Source: J089 sp964549745 | GTDB lineage: Bacteria > Fidelibacterota > Marinisomatia > Marinisomatales > J089 | DNA length: 8,341 bases | Direction: 5' to 3' | NCBI GenBank assembly: GCA_964549745.1 | Contig: CAZJWP010000101.1 | Coordinates: 1 to 8,341, forward strand | In this document: positions 6,710 through 8,341 of the stretch, piece after piece | Layout: every line of letters starts with the position of its first letter | How positions within the stretch are numbered: the stretch's first letter is position 1 | Position numbers and translations under genes: made by a program | Notes under the pieces: model-generated | What the model saw: the letters and a program-made list of their open reading frames with translations, nothing else | Database searches by the model: none | What the model was told of the DNA's origin: nothing

Positions 6710-8266
6710 TTATTTGGGCTGCATTGTCACGACTGGCACCAACAATTCTTCAAGTGATATGCCGCCATGCTGAAAACTGTCTTTGTATAAATTCTGGTAA
6801 CGGTGATATTGAGTCGGGTAAAGGAAATAGATGTCATCTTTGGCCACAAGGTAATTGGTTTGGAGTCCCAGATCAGGTAACCGATATTCCGCAGGTTTGC
6901 GAATCACCAGTGCCGATCGATCCTTACAGTTCAGGCTTCGGCCGTATTTGTACCGAATTCCTGTCGACGTTTCGCGATCGGCGCCAACAATAGCGCCGCG
7001 ATTTACACGTAAGCTTCCATGGTCGCTGGTCAGGATTACGGTAAATCCTTTGTCCGCCAATTGTTTTAAAGTTCGGGAAAGCCAGGAATTCTGATACCAT
7101 GTTTTAACGGTGGACCGATATCCCGATTCATCGGGAACCATCTCCATCAATACTTCGGATTCGGACCGGCGATGTGCCAGGATATCCACAAAATTAACCA
7201 CCAGTGCCAACAGGTCCACATTTAAGTATTCTTGTAAACGATTATCGAATTTCTGACCTTCATCCGCTTTCCAAATTTTATGGTAGTGCTTCGATTTCCC
7301 GGACAGTCCAAGTCTGGAAAGTTGATCCGTAAGAAAACTTTTTTCCAGACGATTCAGGCTGGGTGCATGTTCGGTGAAAGCTTTCAGCTGGTCCGGATAT
7401 TTTTTGGTGAATTCATCGGGATACATGCCGCTGAAAATGGAATTCCGGCTGAATGGCGTGGCCGAGGGAAGTAGCGACCACTGATAGGAAATTGTCTGGT
7501 TGAAAAGGGCGCCCAGATCAGGTTGCAGGGTCATGAAGTGGTCGAGTCGCATAGAATCAATGACAAGTAGACACACTTGCTTTCCGGTATCCAAATGCGG
7601 TTTAACGAACGTTGGAAAAATATCGATAGATAAAGGTGGATGTTCATCGGAATGAAGCCATTCCGGATAATGTTGAATAAACCAGGGCAGAAATTCACGG
7701 TTTGCTGATTGGACTTGTTCGCTTAAGATGTCACCCAGCCCGCTATCCTGGTGTTCATCGAACTCCAATTGCCACTTCACCAAATTCCGGTGGATTTGCC
7801 ACCAATCATCCGAGGTTTCCGCTGAACGGATATCCTGTTCAAGTCCCTGGAAAGCCTGTAAGAATCCGGAAGTAGCTTTCTCGGCACGGATTCCCGATTT
7901 CTCCAACACCTGCTTACATGCCATAAGAATTTGAGTCGGATTGACCGGTTTGATCAGGAATTGGGCGACTTTTTCATAGATCGCTTCATCCATGAGCCAT
8001 TCTTCTTCACTCTTGGTGATCATGATGACCGGTAAAGCCGGACGGACCGATTTGATATCCCGAAGTGTATCCATGCCATCAATCCCCGGCATGAATTGAT
8101 CCAGCAAGACCAGATCAACAGGCTGTGATTTGATTATCTCAACACCATCAGGCCCGTTCGTTGCAGTTTGCACACCAAAGCCCTTTTCCTCAAGGAACAT
8201 TCGGTGTGGCTTCAGATGATCGATTTCGTCATCGATCCATAAAATTTGTCCGCGTGTTTTATTCAT
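6710..8266 (-). CDS. porX: PorX-like response regulator with PglZ/alkaline-phosphatase domain
   Basis: Two-domain regulator of the PorX type, 518 aa. Receiver domain about 5-122: acidic pocket Asp12/Asp13, phospho-acceptor Asp56 in LLDQFMPG, Thr84 and Lys106-Pro107, so it should be phosphorylatable. A helical linker (about 123-225) leads to a PglZ domain of the alkaline-phosphatase superfamily. Its metal-site candidates all appear present: Asp237 in VIDSMRLD, Thr270 in SATPFSRNSIFSG (probable nucleophile), Asp361 and His365 in VNFVDILAH, Asp415-His416 in TSDHGS, and His500 near the C-terminus. In Bacteroidota, PorX works with the kinase PorY and sigma factor SigP to control type IX secretion, and the P. 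gingivalis protein has been reported to cleave oligoribonucleotides. No kinase, sigma factor or T9SS gene is visible here, so that role is inference. The ATG start is secure: an in-frame TGA lies two codons upstream. No Shine-Dalgarno is seen. Confidence 0.88.
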   Translation of the reverse strand: MNKTRGQILWIDDEIDHLKPHRMFLEEKGFGVQTATNGPDGVEIIKSQPVDLVLLDQFMPGIDGMDTLRDIKSVRPALPVIMITKSEEEWLMDEAIYEKVAQFLIKPVNPTQILMACKQVLEKSGIRAEKATSGFLQAFQGLEQDIRSAETSDDWWQIHRNLVKWQLEFDEHQDSGLGDILSEQVQSANREFLPWFIQHYPEWLHSDEHPPLSIDIFPTFVKPHLDTGKQVCLLVIDSMRLDHFMTLQPDLGALFNQTISYQWSLLPSATPFSRNSIFSGMYPDEFTKKYPDQLKAFTEHAPSLNRLEKSFLTDQLSRLGLSGKSKHYHKIWKADEGQKFDNRLQEYLNVDLLALVVNFVDILAHRRSESEVLMEMVPDESGYRSTVKTWYQNSWLSRTLKQLADKGFTVILTSDHGSLRVNRGAIVGADRETSTGIRYKYGRSLNCKDRSALVIRKPAEYRLPDLGLQTNYLVAKDDIYFLYPTQYHRYQNLYKDSFQHGGISLEELLVPVVTMQPK

Positions 8267-8341
8267 TTTTCAGGGGTGGAAAGTACTCCAAAGTTACGGT
8301 TTTCTTCATGGGATATTTAGAGAGATAAACGCTCCTATTTA
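8259..8341 (-). CDS. 3' end of an unidentified upstream gene (partial)
   Basis: One frame stays open from the right edge to a TAA at 8261-8259, giving 26 residues that end in KKTVTLEYFPPLKNE. The other two minus-strand frames close with stops in this interval. The stop overlaps the porX-like ATG by 8 nt, in keeping with the overlapping style of this operon and with the lack of a Shine-Dalgarno before porX. The visible residues are too few to assign a family. An open stretch of this length can occur by chance, and an internal ATG (8309) could even start a 16-codon ORF, so this remains tentative. Confidence 0.45.
   Translation of the reverse strand, partial: NRSVYLSKYPMKKTVTLEYFPPLKNE

Noticed and set aside
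5360..7934. Plus-strand ORFs opposite rimI and the porX-like gene
   Set aside because: Antisense shadows of real genes, short, with no domain or ribosome-binding site.
6710..8266. PglZ domain as part of a BREX or Pgl phage-defence system
   Set aside because: The domain is fused to a receiver in the PorX manner, and no BREX partner (BrxC ATPase, PglX methylase, BrxA/B, BrxL) is present; the neighbours are housekeeping genes.
1..8341. Mobile elements, CRISPR arrays or signs of recent transfer
   Set aside because: No transposase, integrase, phage gene, regularly spaced repeat or tRNA attachment site is seen, and all genes share similar codon style and orientation.

Overview
The window holds one unidirectional gene block. 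Eight complete genes and one probable gene fragment all lie on the minus strand, so transcription runs from the right edge towards the left. In order of transcription they are: the 3' end of an unidentified gene, porX-like, tsaE, tsaB, rimI, accD, surE, guaA and glmS. The block ends at a hairpin terminator just after glmS. No gap between genes exceeds 32 nt and several genes overlap, so this looks like a single operon, or the distal part of one.

Organism: a bacterium of medium GC content (high 40s percent by eye). The best taxonomic clue is the PorX-like protein, a response-regulator receiver fused to a PglZ/alkaline-phosphatase domain. This architecture is typical of Bacteroidota and relatives in the FCB superphylum. 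The presence of real Shine-Dalgarno sequences before accD and glmS argues mildly against a core Bacteroidota genome, where such signals are usually weak. A less studied FCB lineage (Marinimicrobia-, Ignavibacteria- or KSB1-like) fits, but this is inference and no finer placement is justified.

Right part (about 5200-8341): porX-like, then tsaE and tsaB, two of the three proteins that act with TsaD to make the t6A37 modification of tRNA, then rimI, the N-acetyltransferase of ribosomal protein S18 that often travels with tsaB. TsaC and TsaD are not in the window. Middle (about 2040-5190): accD (carboxyltransferase beta subunit of acetyl-CoA carboxylase), surE (survival-protein nucleotidase) and guaA (GMP synthetase). 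Left (169-2007): glmS (glucosamine-6-phosphate synthase), which feeds peptidoglycan and other amino-sugar polymers. Together the genes cover translation fidelity, fatty-acid synthesis, nucleotide balance and envelope precursors: a growth-related housekeeping block led by a regulator.

Junctions are very tight: TAA-GTG with no spacer (porX/tsaE), ATGA (tsaE/tsaB), TGA-GTG-ATG (tsaB/rimI), an 11-nt overlap (accD/surE) and TGATG (surE/guaA). Clear Shine-Dalgarno sequences appear only at the two junctions with a real gap (accD, 18 nt; glmS, 32 nt), which suggests translational coupling elsewhere. Bases 1-168 hold no confident gene but contain three palindromes, one of them the terminator. I found no CRISPR array, insertion sequence, tRNA or rRNA, and no evidence for a wholly new system. 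The items most worth a second look are the PorX-like regulator leading a t6A/housekeeping operon, the two gene pairs separated by a single stop codon, and the cluster of related palindromes after glmS.
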